In this document: positions 11,643 through 26,800 of the stretch, piece after piece | Position numbering within the stretch: the first letter of the stretch is position 1 | Layout: each line of letters starts with the position of its first letter | Notes under the pieces: model-generated | What the model was told of the DNA's origin: nothing | Seen by the model: the letters and a program-made list of their open reading frames with translations, nothing else | Database searches by the model: none | Position numbers and translations under genes: made by a program | NCBI GenBank assembly: GCA_001574975.1 | Contig: KQ965812.1 | Coordinates: forward strand, 106,041-170,040 | Source: Gonapodya prolifera JEL478 | Lineage: Eukaryota > Monoblepharomycota > Monoblepharidomycetes > Monoblepharidales > Gonapodyaceae | Reading direction: 5' to 3' | DNA: 64,000 nucleotides

Positions 11643-14532
11643 ATGTTAACGCGACTGGTGATTTCCTCCTACACCGGTTCATCCGATGAAGCGACTAACC
11701 TACCACACGGAGAAGGTCCGTGCTCAAGCGCGGGAGTCATGATACACTTGACGCAGACTTACCTCCAACCTCGTAGGAACCGCTACGTTTCTCAACCGCG
11801 GTTCTACCTACACTGGTGCATGGCGCTCGGGACTAATGGAAGGCCGTGGAACGTTTCGATGGGACGATGGCACGGCGTACCAGGGAACTCTGGCAGGAAA
11901 CAAGATCACGGGCAGCGGCGTCTATCGATGGTGCAGTGATCGCCACTAAGCCTTTAAGCAGCACTACACTGATGCTCTGTGACTAGGACCGATGGCTCGC
12001 TCTATCGGGGAGGAGTGAAGAGTGGTTTACGGAACGGGAATGGAGTCTTCACATGTGCGGCACGTGAAGCGACATACAAAGGGGATTGGGTGGACGGAAA
12101 GCATCACGGATATGTGAGCACGAATGTTTGACATGCTTTCAGTGCTGTTTGAGAATCATGCTTGTTATTTTCTGTAGGGGGTACTTATCTACGACAGTTC
12201 GGGGACATGCTACTACGAAGGTTGGCTCTCCTTACCCTGCTTGAAATTATTCTGGTGATTCTTGAATGGACTTTCACAGGCGAATGGGTCGATGGTGTGA
12301 AATCAGGGAAAGGGGTCATGCACTACAGTTCCGGGAACGTTTACGATGGAGAATGGGCAAATAACCAGAAGCACGGGCGCGGGAAAATGATTTGGAAGGA
12401 TTGCGGTGAGGTCTACGTCGGCGAGTGGGAGGTGAGCCCAGAATCGATGTTAAGTTAAACCTTGGGCCTAATTCCATCAACAGAAAGGGTTGCAAAGTGG
12501 ATCGGGGGTGTACACCTGGCCTCTGAGACATCCAGCGAAAAAGTGGAGATATCCTTTTGAAAATCAGTACGAAGGTACGCTAAGCAGTTGTGATCTCTAT
12601 CGTGCTAAGATAATACCCGCTTTCGAAGGTCAGTGGAAGTTCGGTCTCAGAGAAGGATCAGGAAAGTTTGTATATGCCAGTGGGGCCATCTACCAGGGCG
12701 AATGGCGAGGGAATCGCAAGGTATTCCTTGGGAATGATTCAACACTGACCCTCCGTTGACGTCGTGTCCTTCAGAATGGACCCGGAGTTTTCATCACTGA
12801 AAATGGAGTGCGGTACACAGGTAATTGGGTTGATGACAAGCCAGTAAATGTTTTTCCGCATCTAAACAATGGTTAGTAAGGTACTCTTCGCGCATGACGG
12901 TATTTAACGCCACTTTCTCATCTATTAGATACGCCTTACGAGTTCATAATTAATGATCTGGTTTCAGACGTTGAATGTATCCAGGCAGGCAAGGACCTGA
13001 ACGCCACAATCACCCGGCATATCTCGGTGCTCAACGACATTTATGAGACGTACTCATCGGTCGGACCGATGAAGTATCCACGAGACCCTCGTGCAGCTCT
13101 TTCAAGGATGCAATTGTGGCGTCTCATCGATGATTATCGAATCCACAAGAAGGGAAAGACGATGAGTGAGTGAAATCCGGAAGGTTTAGAAGACCTTTAT
13201 TCCATCTGTGTTATTCATGCAGCTGATATGGATCGCGCGTATGCTGCTGGTTACCAGAATGACGACTTGTTTAAGCACAGGTTTGAGGTAATTAATGTTG
13301 ACTGCAGGGCCGGATTGATGGAGAGATCAATATGTGCTTTTTCAGGATCCCCACGCGGTCTCCGAACAATTTATATTTTACGACTTCGTTCAGTATCTTA
13401 TTCGGGTCGCGAACCTTCTATATGCGGAAAATGAAGCATCGTTTCCGAATGAGCATATCCTGGCCTCGCGCCTAGGACTCTTCCTTAAGAATGACATCTT
13501 GCCACAGTTGCACAACTTAACGAGAGACCCTGACAATCCACGCGAACTGCTGCTCAACAAGGTCGAATCGGTGTTCGCAGAAAAGCTCCGCGCGATTTAT
13601 GAGAAGAACACAAAGAAATTTCCTAGAGCACTTAATGAATGTCGCCAGAATAGGGCACTGTTGATGCGAGATGTGCTGTGGATTCTTAACGTGGGTTTAC
13701 GGGATCACATTACTGCAGAAGAGCACCCTAAAATTCTGCCCCAAAGGAATTTGGTCTCTTTGATGCCACGAAAGGCCCCCTTACTACAACGTGGGTTCTA
13801 TCTTATTTTCAAGAGAGAAGCCCTGATAACTGCGACTGGAACTTAGAGGTTGAAGTAAGTGATGCGCGCTTTTCGTATTTCAAACGACTCTTGACACTTG
13901 TTACTTTCCAAGTTGACGTTCTATGAGATGCTAGTGATTCTTTTCGACTGTGCTCTAGCCAGAGCAAGGGCAAGAGGACCAGGCGTCACGGAGCATCAAG
14001 TTGTCATCAACCTTCCCCTAGAAATCCCAGTAATCGCAGCACCCTCCGATCAGAATATTTCCTCTCCAGATCCTACCGTCGAAGGGGCACCGGGTGCGCC
14101 GACCATGTCATTCTCAGTCCCTGGCGTCGAAGTGGAAGCCACACCTACCCTTGGAACTAAGGCTTCCGACATCGACAAAGCCACTGTTTTGGATGACTCC
14201 AAAACAATTGTGCGTCCGGCATCGTCGGGCGCGCTACCCAAAACGACCAGTGCCAGCTTTGATGCCGTTGCAAGTCGCATCGCCGTAGTTGATTCTGGTT
14301 CGTTGAGGGAGGGAGCTGTTTTATTCCCTCGCCCCTTCAATTTTCATTCCTTCTCAGGGCCCGAAATTGTATTTGATGGAAGCCACATAGCTGTTACGAC
14401 AGGTGACTATGATACGTCAGTGACGCAACGCAATCATCGAATTCATTTTTTTTTCTCCTGTCAGATGAACTCCCACGTCTTGCACCGCGCGTTGTGGAGT
14501 TTTTTGAGAAATTTGTCACCACCCACATCTGA
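11643..14532 (+). CDS. RSPH10B: Radial spoke head 10 homolog B (MORN-repeat axonemal protein)
   Basis: Radial spoke heads transmit signals from the central pair to dynein arms in motile 9+2 axonemes. About thirteen exons are joined by short introns. The N-terminal half is a run of roughly nine or ten MORN repeats, for example YTGAWRSGLMEGRGTFRW, YKGDWVDGKHHGYG, YDGEWANNQKHGRGKMIW and YQGEWRGN (11660-12870). The C-terminal half has the RSPH10B-type segment MQLWRLIDDYRIHKKGKTM at about 13100, followed by DMDRAYAAGY and a helical region (13330-13950). The last splice, near 14411/14464, restores the ending LPRLAPRVVEFFEKFVTTHI and a stop at 14530-14532. The ATG at 11643 is in frame with the first repeat; an additional upstream exon is possible. 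Most non-flagellated fungi lack axonemal genes, so its presence is informative about lineage. Confidence 0.9.
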
Positions 14533-14823
14533 ACATGAAGTACGAGTAATTGTTTGGTGTGACAATCGGAAATAAACATACATTATAAAGCTGTGGTTGC
14601 AAGTGACCAAAGCATCCGAGGAAGCCGCGTCACAATTCGACTGACGCAATCGATACGAATACACGTTCCTCTGGTGATTGATCATCCAATTCAACATTCA
14701 CCAAGGCGCACGAAAGCCCTCTCTCTTTTGCACTATCTCAAAGATAGTGGGAGCACCCATCCAGATCCACATTGCCCACCTTTTCTGGAGGAGACTGTCA
14801 GCAGCGGATAGAGATCATTGCTA

Positions 14824-17800
14824 ATGCTCGAGGGAGTATTGACATCGATCCTCAACAGGGTGAGTTGAAAATTGACCTTGCTCGAGAGACAAGATTCGAA
14901 CTAAAACCGTAATTCGAAGGTCGTTGGGGAATACGGTGAGAGAGAAATTCAACAACGTCTCTGTCGAATGGATTTATATCTTATTTCTGACCTGAACCCC
15001 CCGGTTTCACGATGCATTTGCCCTGTCCGACTACGTTCCTCCGCGCAGTTGTGAATCTCGACCCACAGCAATTAAACGTTGCAGTATGGAGCGGGGATGT
15101 AGTGTTGAAAAACTTGCGTCTGAAACGGGAGGCGTTGGATAAATTTCAGCTGCCAATCGATGTGGTCTCAGGTGGGAAACATGTGTCACCTCTTGCGAGT
15201 CAATTTATTCATTAGTTCCGAAGGATACATCGGAGAGCTCACGATGCAGATTCCTTGGTCGGATTTGCGTGGCTCGCCCGTCAAAATCCTTGTTAGGAAT
15301 GTGTACGTGCTCGCAGGACCAAAGGCGGAAGCGGATGTGAGTCAACTTGTGGCAGTCCGGTCTCCCGAGGATGTATGGAAATGCTAACATCTCATGCGAT
15401 AGTATGATCCGAAGCTTGAGGAAGAGCGAGGACAAGCGGCAAAGCAAGAAAAATTGAAAGCGCTTGAAGCCTTGTCAAATCAGTCCACTTCCACTTGTAA
15501 GCAGGCATCGCCATTCGTCCGTGGTATGAATCTGTTTCTAAAGTGTATTTGCGATTCAATAAAGCACTGGAAACTCCCGAGACGCAGACGTTCCTGACTC
15601 AGCTCACTACGAAGATCATCGATAATCTGCAGTTTACATTCACCGATATTCATATTAGGTACGAGGATAAGTCAACCAATCCAAAACATGTAAGCTGGCC
15701 GCATTTTTGTCATATAGATTGGAGTTAATCGTTGCGTCCTCATTCTGGTTCTGAAACCTTGCAGCCATTCGGATTCGGAGTTTCTCTCAAGGAACTCACT
15801 GCGGTCTCAACAGATGCTGATGGTCGCCCTGCGTTTGTCCAGGAAACTGATACAATCCACAAACTGCTCACGTTGAAGTGCTTAGCCGTTTATTTCAACA
15901 CTTCGATTGGAGTCGAGGGCGCAAAGAGCGCAGGCCATAAGCAGCTTTTAAACTTAACTCCCGACGAATTTAGAGCCACTTTTGCCGCTCTGGTGAGTTG
16001 TTCTCGGCCTTTGGAGCCGCCAGTTGCACCTGAAGGATAAAATCGATTTTTCAGATCGCGAGCCCGGATGACACTCCAAAGCACCAATATGTTTTACGCC
16101 CTGTATCGGGAACTGGTCGGATGCACATTAAGAAGCATCAGTACAAGCAGGATGGCAAGAACAATGAAATCGATCTGGACTTTGATGATTTCGCCCTTGG
16201 TTTGGATCGGGATCAATACAGCAACGCTTTAATGCTCGCGTCCGCATTCGCACGTTATAGCAAAGCTTACACGTACCGAAAATACAGACCCCCACACTCT
16301 AGTACACCAGCGACTCATCCGAAGGAATGGCTATTGTTCGCAGGGACCTCGGTACTTTCCGACATTCGTGATCGCAACAGAAAATGGTCTTGGAGCTTTT
16401 TTCAAGAGCGGAGGAATGATCGTCTTGCATATGTCAAGCTCTGGAACGACCGGCAAAAAAGGTTGAAGATGGTCGGCGCAGCTCCTGGCAAACCCGCCGC
16501 TCAGCCTAATGCAGATGCTGATCAAGGTTTAGAAGAGCTTGAGCGGAAATTGTCTTATGAAGACATTCGACTGTATCGAAGTTATGCAATGATGGAACTC
16601 CAGAAAGAAGGTAACGTTTGAGCCTTGGTTGACGCTAACCCCTTTACTAATGCCAATTCGCAGAAACAGAAGCCGTAGCATCTCCCTCCCCACAAGTTGT
16701 TGAATCTACTGCTCCGGAATCATCGACAGCGGAATCCGAATCACAAGACTCCGGTGCACAGGCGACGGCAGAATCAAGCTTCGGGTGGCTATCATCTTGG
16801 TGGTCTGGTGGAACTTCAACTGCTGTACCGACGAAGGTATGACGTGGTTGTCCGTTGTAGTCGTATCCGGTGGTTGACCAATGACTTCTGAAACAGACCG
16901 CTGCAGCTACCAACAATGCATCCACAACGACGAGTCTTGTACCATCCCTTGTTGCAGCCGATGATATAGAGAGAATATTCGAATCGATTGAGTACGACCC
17001 GTCCAAGGTTTTCGAAGCCGCTGCCGTTCCACGCGATTTCGTGAAATGGATCATAAACATGCAATTGAAGACGGGTTCGCTACATTTGCTTACCGATCAA
17101 CAGCAGGAAATTCCGAAAACACTAGCTTCATTGACTTTCGATGGTTTTAAAACCGAATATCTTCTGCGGCCAGACTCTTGGCGCCTCACATGGGATTTGA
17201 AAGGGATGTCATTGTTTGATGGATCGAGCTCGTCGACGTTGTTTCCTTTGCTGATACAGGCGAAGCGCTCTAAAGCTTCAAGCGATGCAACAGAAACTGA
17301 TTCCTCGGTCACTTTCTTGCATGGAGTATTCGAGCAAAACCCACTGGACATTGACGCAGACCTTTCTGTGAAGCTGAAGCTACTACCACTAGAGATCGTT
17401 TACACCCCCACTATTGTGACTGCCCTCACTGATTTTTTTAGACCTTCTGCTGCACATTCAGAAGGCACGGAGTTCTTGTTGACATATGCGGAGGACACTG
17501 TTCACTCGATCACTTCCACCACTAGGGCTGGCTTAGAACTTCTTGTTCTGCAGCAAAAGACAGCGTTAGTTGTCTTGGATCTCGATGCACCAGTTTTTGT
17601 CATACCAGAGAGGTGAACCGCAGTGTGAAATATCGTCATTCCATTCCATTCCATTATTTTCATTTCAGTGTTTCAACATTGGAAACAACGGTTGTTGCTC
17701 TTGACATGGGGCATCTTCTTGTTGAATCCAAACCAGTTTCCTCCAGCAGTAAAGACCTCGTGAAGAAAAGACAAGGCAAGAAGCTATCTCCGGACGAATT

Positions 17801-20800
17801 TCTTCAATTGCAACAGATGGCATATGATAAATGGGCCATCAAACTCAGTGATGTACAAGTGCTTGTTGGCCGCTCGGTCGAGGGGACTCTACGTCAGCTT
17901 TCTGACTCCACTGCTAATACGGAGTTTGATTATCACTTTGTCGAAAGAATCGAGGCGTTGGTGGATGTAGATGTCTGTCGAATCCAGGAAGTGGAATTGC
18001 CGCTCGTGAAAGTGGCAGCCCGAATACCCAACATCCAAGTCAATTTCTCAGATTTCAAATACCAGCGATTAATGGTGAATCTTTTGCGAAATCTCTCTCA
18101 GAACGCTTCATTTTTACCAGCATCGTTGTTGTCTAAAGTATTCTTTAGATTCTGTCCTCGCTCCGTTGATAGGAACTTCAATTTCCAAGCAAAACTCAAG
18201 TTCGTCCTTGGATAGTCAGACTGAGAGTGCAAATGGCCAAAATCTGAATGTTGTGGATTCGGAACCAGTTCCCGTAGCTGGAGGACAGTCACCAAACCAG
18301 CAGCAGAACGATGCATCTCCCTTGGTTTCTGATGTTGGAACAAGAAATTCCACGGAGACACCAGAGAGTGTGGATGAGTCAAGATACGTCTATTTCCAGC
18401 TCGAAATGAATCTGGACCGTGCATCTTTTGCTGTGAAAAAAGCAGATCAGGTACACAGTTCAGAGAAAACTCTTGCAGACCTCACGATCACTGGGATGCA
18501 ATTGCAAGTGGAAACCAAGAAGTTCGAACTCGGTGTCGCGCTGCATATTCATGACGCATACATTACCGACAAAGTTCACGGTGATCAAGGTGATAAGTAC
18601 TTGATGGAGCCACTATATAGGACGTTGGGCTTCACAGGTGAACCGATCAGTGATGACGCCCACTTGGTTGATGTGCGCTATGCCTCAGTAAGCTCGACTC
18701 ACCCCGATTTTACCTCCAAATACGACTCGGTGAATCAAAAGATAGACGTGGCGTTACAGACGGTTCTGCTCAATGTCAACCCTGAGTCCATCCTCTCTCT
18801 TTATGACTTCACACTTGTCACTTTCGCTCCGCCTACGTTGCCGTCGAATGCGACTGGACCAAGTCACCAAGAACCTTCGGATACACCTGCGGTTGCAAAA
18901 GCGGGCACTGGGTCGGAAGAGAATGGTTCCAACTCTTTAACTTCAGCCGAGACGAAGATTTATTTCAGTTTGGATATGAAAGGTGTTCGACTAGTAATCA
19001 ATGACAAAAATTTGAAACGCCTCGCAACGGCGGACATAAAGCGCGGACAAGTCGCAATTGTATCCGAGCGTTCTACAACTGTAGTTCGCGGTACCTTGGG
19101 CGATATTCTCTTGGTGGACGATGTCGGGTACCGCTCGCCATTCAAGGAGATAATCAGCATAGAAGGAGACAGAGTTGCGGACTTCGAGTTTCACACATAC
19201 GACCGAACAACCCTTGGGTACCCAGGCTACGATTCGTCCCTACGAATCACGGGCGAATCTGTCAAATTAACGTGAGTATTTTATTCGTGTGCTTCAAAGC
19301 TACATCCTGATTATTTGTATGTGTGATCTCCATAGATACATCGAGCCTGCATTCACTGGGCTCTTGGATTGGATGAAAGAGTTTGAGCAGATGAGAAAAG
19401 TATATGAGGCCGCTCGACGGTGTGTGTCTAGTCACGCACGCTAGATTCTTGAATCTTAATGTTTTGCACTTTTTAAAGGGCTGCAATTGACTCTGCTGTG
19501 CAGATGCAGCAATCCGCAGGCCGTTTCCATTTTAACATACAATTTAAGAGTCCCATCGTGGTCTTGCCCCGTCCGAATGCAGACTGTTACGATTTCTTGG
19601 AAGCTCATCTGGGAGAAATTTCCGCTGTCAACTTGTTTGAACATATTAAGTCCGATGAAGAAGTTCTCGCCACTCGAAATGCAATCAAAGTGGAGCTGCA
19701 GTCAATGACATTACATTCAGCTGTGATTGGCTCTGATGGCGTTGTCGCGCTCCCACCGTTCCCAATTTTGGAAGATGTCAGGTCAGTTATTAATGTCAAT
19801 CTCGTGAGTGGCCCTAGCCCGCCCCCAATTCCTGGAACTGAGGTTAGTGCCAAGAGCGACAACGACCATGGTCCATTCATTTAAAGCGTCCTTGTTCTCT
19901 CGTGCATTTAGGTCCAAGCTACGTTTTCCCCAATCAATGTGGATGTCGATGAACGTCAATACGCAATGCTTCTGGAGACGTTCGTATTTCTCACGTCGTC
20001 CGGAAGTTCCACATCACAGAGTGGTCCGAGCAGTGAACAAAAAAATGAGGAGAAGATGCCAAAGATCACGGCACCTGCTGAAGTAAACTTGGCGATATTG
20101 CTCAAGTTCGAATCTATTGAACTGAAGTTACTCCGAGGTGACCGTATTGTTTCAGGGTCTGACATAGATACAGCAATGGCTGCTGCCAAAATTACTGGTA
20201 AGTGATTGAAATGATTACAATGGTGATAGGTACTCATCGTAAGTAATCCCAGATCTTTCCGTGAAAGTAAGCAGTCGGTTGAATTCTGCGATGGACGTAG
20301 GTGAGTAGGGCCTATCTTCGATTAATCAGCTTGCACTGACACGTTGACTGAGCTCAGAAGTTCGACTGGGCACGGCATCTGTTACTGATATTCGCAAAGA
20401 TGCTCACAGCCACTATCGAGAGATTCTGCTGCCGGGGAACGGTGACGACCAGATCGTTGTAGATTATTCCGCAACTGAGACGGGCGACGCGATGATTGTG
20501 GTAACCGTGGACTCACCACAAGCAGTTCTCCCGCCAGAGCTTGTACTGGCCATCGCTGATTGGGTTATGCATCCAAAGCATTTCAAGGCACCTCGTAATA
20601 CTCCCACAAATACCAACGACCTGATACCCTCTCTCGAACTTGAACCGAAAAGTCGCTTTTCTTTCAGAATCAAGTTTATTGATGCTGATATTGCAATTCT
20701 TGACGACCCAGCGATAAAAGAGACCGAAGCAGTTTATCTGAAAGCTAAGCAAATCGTTGTCACATACGAGGATGCAGTCAAGTTTAGTATCAAGGAGGGG

Positions 20801-23800
20801 GGTCTCTGGATATGTGCCATGAATCGTCGGTCGGATACGTCTCTCCGTTTGTTTCACAACTGTGAGTGCGGTACTTGTCATTCTTGTCAGAATAACGTTG
20901 AAAATGGCAATTTTATCCTTAGTCGACTTATCTGCAACGTATGACCAGCGAGACACTGCACCAGGTTTGATGCCATTTTGGCTTCTCTGTCTCTATTGCA
21001 ACAAAGTCATGTGTCCTCTCGCTAAGGTCATCAACTTACCGCGGTCTCTCTCGATGTTCCGAAGCAACTCAATGTTCGCCTCTCATTCAATGACATCTTG
21101 CTCTTTGGACGGGTTGTCAACAAAATCACAAAATCTTTTGGCAGTAATTCAATCGATAACGCACTCTTGGACACACCCAAAAAGGCAGAATCGATTTTAG
21201 CACCTGCACCTTCGCCTCAACGCGACGAAACCATCCTGCGGCACGAATCAGTGGGTTCGCGACCTGAAGACTGAAGCGATATCTTTTATTCACCAGCTGT
21301 TGATTATAGCTTCGCTTTTCCATCGCAGGAATACAATGCATCTTTATTGATGATATGAAAGAGCCCGTTTTTCAAATGCTAGACGTGAGCTTATGTTTCT
21401 CTGGTGGGCTTTGAAAGCGTCTAATGTGAGATTAGGTTCATGTCGGGAAATTCGAGCTTTTGGCTTCAAACTGGTCAGACAATCTGGATATGACTCTATT
21501 TTTGAACACCTCGGTGAGTCATAACGAAAAAAGCTCCCTCGTCGGCGGATGCAGTACGTCTGTATGACACGATATATTGTCAGGTGAACTGTTACAATTT
21601 GAAAGTTTCCCAATGGGAACCACTCTTGGAGCCAATTGTGTTTAATGCAACTATATCCAGGACGGGACGTGATGACGAGCTGAATATCGATCTGTCACCC
21701 AGAGGAAAAGTGGAAATTAATCTTACACACCAATTCGTTCAGAGTTGTTTGGATGCATTCAATTCTGTTGGGACGGTGAAAGAGGTTTGTTTTGATGTTA
21801 CTTCACGAGCGCTCAGGTGGATCAACGAAGTGATGTGTCACAGCGTAATCTTGCAACTCGCAAAGCTGGGCTGGCGCCTTACCTCCTTCGTAATCGAACC
21901 GGGTATCAACTCATTGTGACCTCGGAGAATGGTACACAACAAACTCTTGAGAACGATTCTGACACCATGTATAAGACACAAGATTGGAAGACCCTGCGCG
22001 AGGTTCGCATAGAGTTGCTCCCATGCCACTAAGAAGTGAACTTAAACCCACGTATCACATCACTCAGAGTCAAACATCATCTAACAGACTTTCCTTGGAG
22101 ATTAAGCGAAAGGGCGAAACGCGAACCACTTGGAATGCCATCTCAGTTGGTCTCATCACATAAATTGGTTATCCTTCTATTATAACATGCATGTGTCGCA
22201 GGGGATAAACATTGAAAGCGAAGGCTCCAAGACATTCATTCTGAGGCCTCCAATCAATGGAGCGTTTCATCGCTTGGTTGTCGATGTCCGGCTCCGTGAT
22301 AAAATTAAATACGTGACCTTTCGATCGTCTTTGGTCCTAAGAAACGACTGTTTGACGCCTATAGATGTGAGACTGAAACCATCTGGTCTTCAGGGGCAAG
22401 TGTTCGGCGAGTATCGAATCGGTATGTCCTTTGGATCGAATGTCTCCACCGATAAACCTGATGAGCTTTTGTTGCAAGGACCTGGTGATGAATGGGCCAT
22501 TCCAATTGAGGCAGCTTTTCATGACAAACTGCAGATAAAGCCTCCAGGTAAGGCGAATATTCTGTCTTGGAGTCGCACACAATTTGAGCGCAATGTCTTC
22601 GTCACAAGGGCGGTACGCATACTCCCCAGACGAGCTCATTGATTGGAGAAGTGTTAAGAAGTCGGGAAGATTCTTGAATGTATCTTGTCCACCTACTGCC
22701 TCGGGTCATGCATTGGAGCATTTTTCACTGTACGCCGACGTTTCAGGAAGTAGCAGCGGTGCACGCGACCAATATCCAGAGATGACTATACACATTTATG
22801 CTCCTCTCGAGATTGAGAATTTGCTGCCATTCGATGTGAGGTATGCAGTTTTGGATCGAACACGAAATAATGACTTTACGGATGTACGTATGCTCCTCAC
22901 TGATACCCTTTGACATTGTTTACATCATCGCAATCAGCAGGTATTGCGCGCAGGACAGGTTGCTCCAATACATTCCGTCCTTCCAAGCGATGTCATTGCA
23001 TTCACTCTTTCTATAACAGATATTGGTATGTTGTCGGAAAAATCGAATTTGCTTCGGGTGCCATTGTTCTGACCTCTTTCGTTCCTTTTTTCCATTTGCA
23101 ATCCTGACCGCATGCTTCAGATTATCACGCTTCAGATGTTGCTATCCTCAGCAACCTCGAGCTTGACTATCGTGACGACAAAATTGAGCTTCGAAACGCC
23201 AACCGACACGCAACTTTACTACGCTTCAAGTACATAGAATCTAAGAAAAAGTCCACCCGGGTTCAAGTGTACAGCCCATATTGGATCCTCAACAGGACGA
23301 ATCTCGATGTGACTGTGTCTGCAAAGACCATATTGAGCAATTCTTATATTGCGTCTCAAGGTGGGTTCGACATTCCGCTTTTTTAACTTAGATTATCTTT
23401 TCCCACATGAGCATTGCAGGCGCGGCAAAATGGGATGCTCTCTCGGCAGAAGTGCAACCATTTCTATTCTCGTTTCCATCGTTGGAACTTCGAAATAGGG
23501 CTTTTGTTAAAATTGCGAACTCAGCACCGAGTCGGCCATTGACGTAAGTATATGAAAATGGCTTAGTCTCACCTGGGTTCTCTCACGAATGCCCAATATT
23601 TTTATGAGTATAGCCTTGACGCAGTCGGGAGTTCTTACGAGGAGGTTTGTCTTTCCACACTCATCAAAAGGCAAGAAGCCTACGTTTTAATGTTTTTGAT
23701 GCTTTTTTTTGTTAGGTATTGAACGCGACTGACGGCTTCATGTACCATCTTGGAGTTAGCATTGCCGAAGGCGAAGGGAAATATCACCTGACAAAGGTTG

Positions 23801-26800
23801 TGACGATCGCGCCACGCTTTATTCTTAAGGTGAATGCAGATTCACGGGACCTGCTTTACAATATTCCTTTACCTCTCTCTCCCTTTTGTAAGAATGATCT
23901 GGATGAAGACATCCATTTGAAACAGCACGGAACGCCGAAAGAGAGCGAGTTTTACCTCGCAAGAAAGAGTGTTCAATCTCTCATGCTTCTGTGAGTTCAA
24001 ACTCACTCGCACAGCGACATGCGTAACTTCCCTCCCCCTCCCTGCCCCCCCCCACTTATTTCCCTCTCCCCCACACCCAATGATTTTTGTTTTCCATATT
24101 CACAAAAGTGAAAAAGGAGCAGATATTCTGTTGAAAGTTCGAACTTCCGGTTTACTGAATGAGTGGTCTGCTCCATTTCGGCTCTCGGATGTTGGTAGTA
24201 CATTCTTAAAACTTGGCAAAATGGGGTCTTCCTTGGAAGAACTCGTGCGTGTAACTATCAAAGTCGAGTCGGCGACAATTTTCGTTCACTTCAGGTACGG
24301 AAGAAGCACTCAGCTCTGCTTTTATTATTCTCTCAATTTTCTTCAGCCGCGAAGATCGCTGGCCCTACCGGATTGAGAACCGCACTGATATCGATTTCTA
24401 CGTTTTTCAAAAGGTGAGTCCGAAAGCATATTTGTTCTTGGGTTTTTTTTTTTATCCCCGTGCTTTCAATTGCTCAGGACAACTCCAGGAGAAAGTATCC
24501 TGTTCCGCGAAACAGTCAATTACAGTACGCATGGGATGACCTTATGCTTAAGAAAAGGCTGATTGTTGCGGCACAGAATGTGGAACGTCAAATCAGCTTA
24601 CAGGAGATTGGTCCATCGACGTGAGTTACAAACAATTCAAACAGTCACTGGTGAATCCTCAAGTACTTGACTCGTGCGTTCTAGGCCAATGAGAATTAAA
24701 GGCGCTTCCGGAGAGCGTTTGGTCGACGTAGAGGTCAAATCTGATGGACCTCAGATTGTATGTCTGCTTTCTGATTTTGACCCTGCGAAATCTCGTTTCC
24801 GAGAGGCGAAGAGAAGTTCATTTGAAAGCATTCGACGATCAACGGAGAGTGATAGACTTGGTGCGACATCAATGGAGCTTCCTTCAAAAACAAAGGAGCG
24901 CCGCCCAGGAACGCCACGAATTGATGATCTCGAACGAATAAGAAGACCGTCATCAACCGGTCCAAACGATGCCAGGGAGGGCTTTGAAGTGGTAGGTGAA
25001 CTGATATAGTGGTCTTGAAGCTGTGCACTGATGAAGGGCTTCACACATACTCAAGGTTGGCGTTCAAGACAAAGGATTGGTGGCATTCCATTTTGGGTTT
25101 GAACGACTTGGTCTCTCGGTGGTGGGGCCTGACGCGCAAGTAAGGCAAACCCTACTTTTGGACAAAGTCAACACCGCCGACCAGATTTCTTCGTTTCCCT
25201 TTCTCGCCTATATAGGAGCTGCTGTATGCTTCATTGGAAGGTGTCACTATTGAATATCGAGAAACGAATCTGACTTGGTTTGCAAGCTTGGTCATAAAAT
25301 GGCTGCAGGAAAGTATCTTATCGCTTACGCAACACCATAAATCACGTGAAAACTCTCCCAATCCTTCAGGTGGACAACCAAATGCCGAATGCACTTGAGC
25401 CCATCATTCTTTATCCAACAGTTATACCAAGGGTCGGTGATACATTTCCAGTCCTTCAAGGTGCCGTGCTCGTTTTGAAAGAACAAGAGAATCAATGTGA
25501 GACTGGCAGAGCTACTCCTAGCTGCGAACTATGACTAAACACTAAGGTTCCGTTGCAGCTTTTGGTTTGGAATATGTCAAGAGCTCCGATTTCCTTGTCC
25601 AGGAACTGAGTCTAGAACTGGATGAGGATATTTTACTTGCACTTGTCGAGATGATGAAATTTGAGTCACCTGGAGAAGTTGTTGAGTATGTCTCCTGGGT
25701 ATTTAGTGCTGAGTGATTAATTAATTGAGCATCGTCTTTGTCCTGGAAGACGGCCTTACAACGCCGCAGTCCTTTTACCACAATTCCCCAAGGAAGAGGA
25801 CAGCAAGATGTGAGTGTTGGCCGATATGTTGAGAATTGAACATCGATTAATTGTTGAAACAAATAACATAGCTACTTCGAGGCATTCCGCCTTCAGCCGA
25901 TCAGAATGAATTTGACTTTTACGCGAACAGAACGCGTGCAGAAGGAGGACGCGACTCCGTAAGATTTGCAAGTTGAGCAAGATTTATCAAGTTTCCACAG
26001 GTTTCGTTTTCAGTCGGTCCAAAACTGTTGCTTCGTTCTTTTTGGACGTGCTTACAATGACTATTGGAAATGTGCATGACGCGAAGCTAGATTTTGGGGT
26101 AAATCTTCTATTTGCGTTCGTTAGGAGTAAATGAATTAACCACCCTTTCTTTTTGGGGCGAAGATGCTCTACGTGGAGAACATGATTGTGGACTTCGGAG
26201 AGCTTCGAGACAAAATCATCCAAAAGTACTATTCGGACGTCATGTCCCAGGTAATTATTTATCTACCAGCACAAAGCTATCATTCATTTCATGTTCCCCA
26301 AACAGCTACACCGCGTGATAGGTTCTGCTGATGTTCTTGGAAATCCCCTTGGATTGTTCAACAATATCAGTTCCGGCGTACAAGATTTCTTTTATGAGCC
26401 GTATGCTGGCATGGTAGAAGTCAACCCGGAAAGTGTTGTGCTGGGTTTACGGTCTGGTACCGCGAGTGGGTTGAAGTTTTGAGCTGCGTTCATCTTTCGA
26501 GCCCGCTGACGTTTGCATTCATGCCGTACTAGAGTTGATCAACAAAACAGCGTTCAGTGTAAGTGATACATTCCAGAAGATCACCGGGTCACTAGGGAAA
26601 GGTCTCGCAGTAGCATCCATGGACGATGAGGTGAGAGCACAAGAGCAAGAGCATCGTCGGCCCATTACGTGAAAAAAATCTCGTTGCAGTATCAGCGACA
26701 AAGACGAAATGCCACTCTTCGGAAGAACCGTCCCAAAGATCCCTTCAGTGGTATCACCAGCGGCGTTGTTTCGTTCGGTCAGAGTTTGACGAGCGCTGTG

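Noticed and set aside
14593-14811. Short frame between RSPH10B and VPS13
   Set aside because: Lies in a gap of about 290 bases that is better explained as 3' and 5' untranslated sequence.
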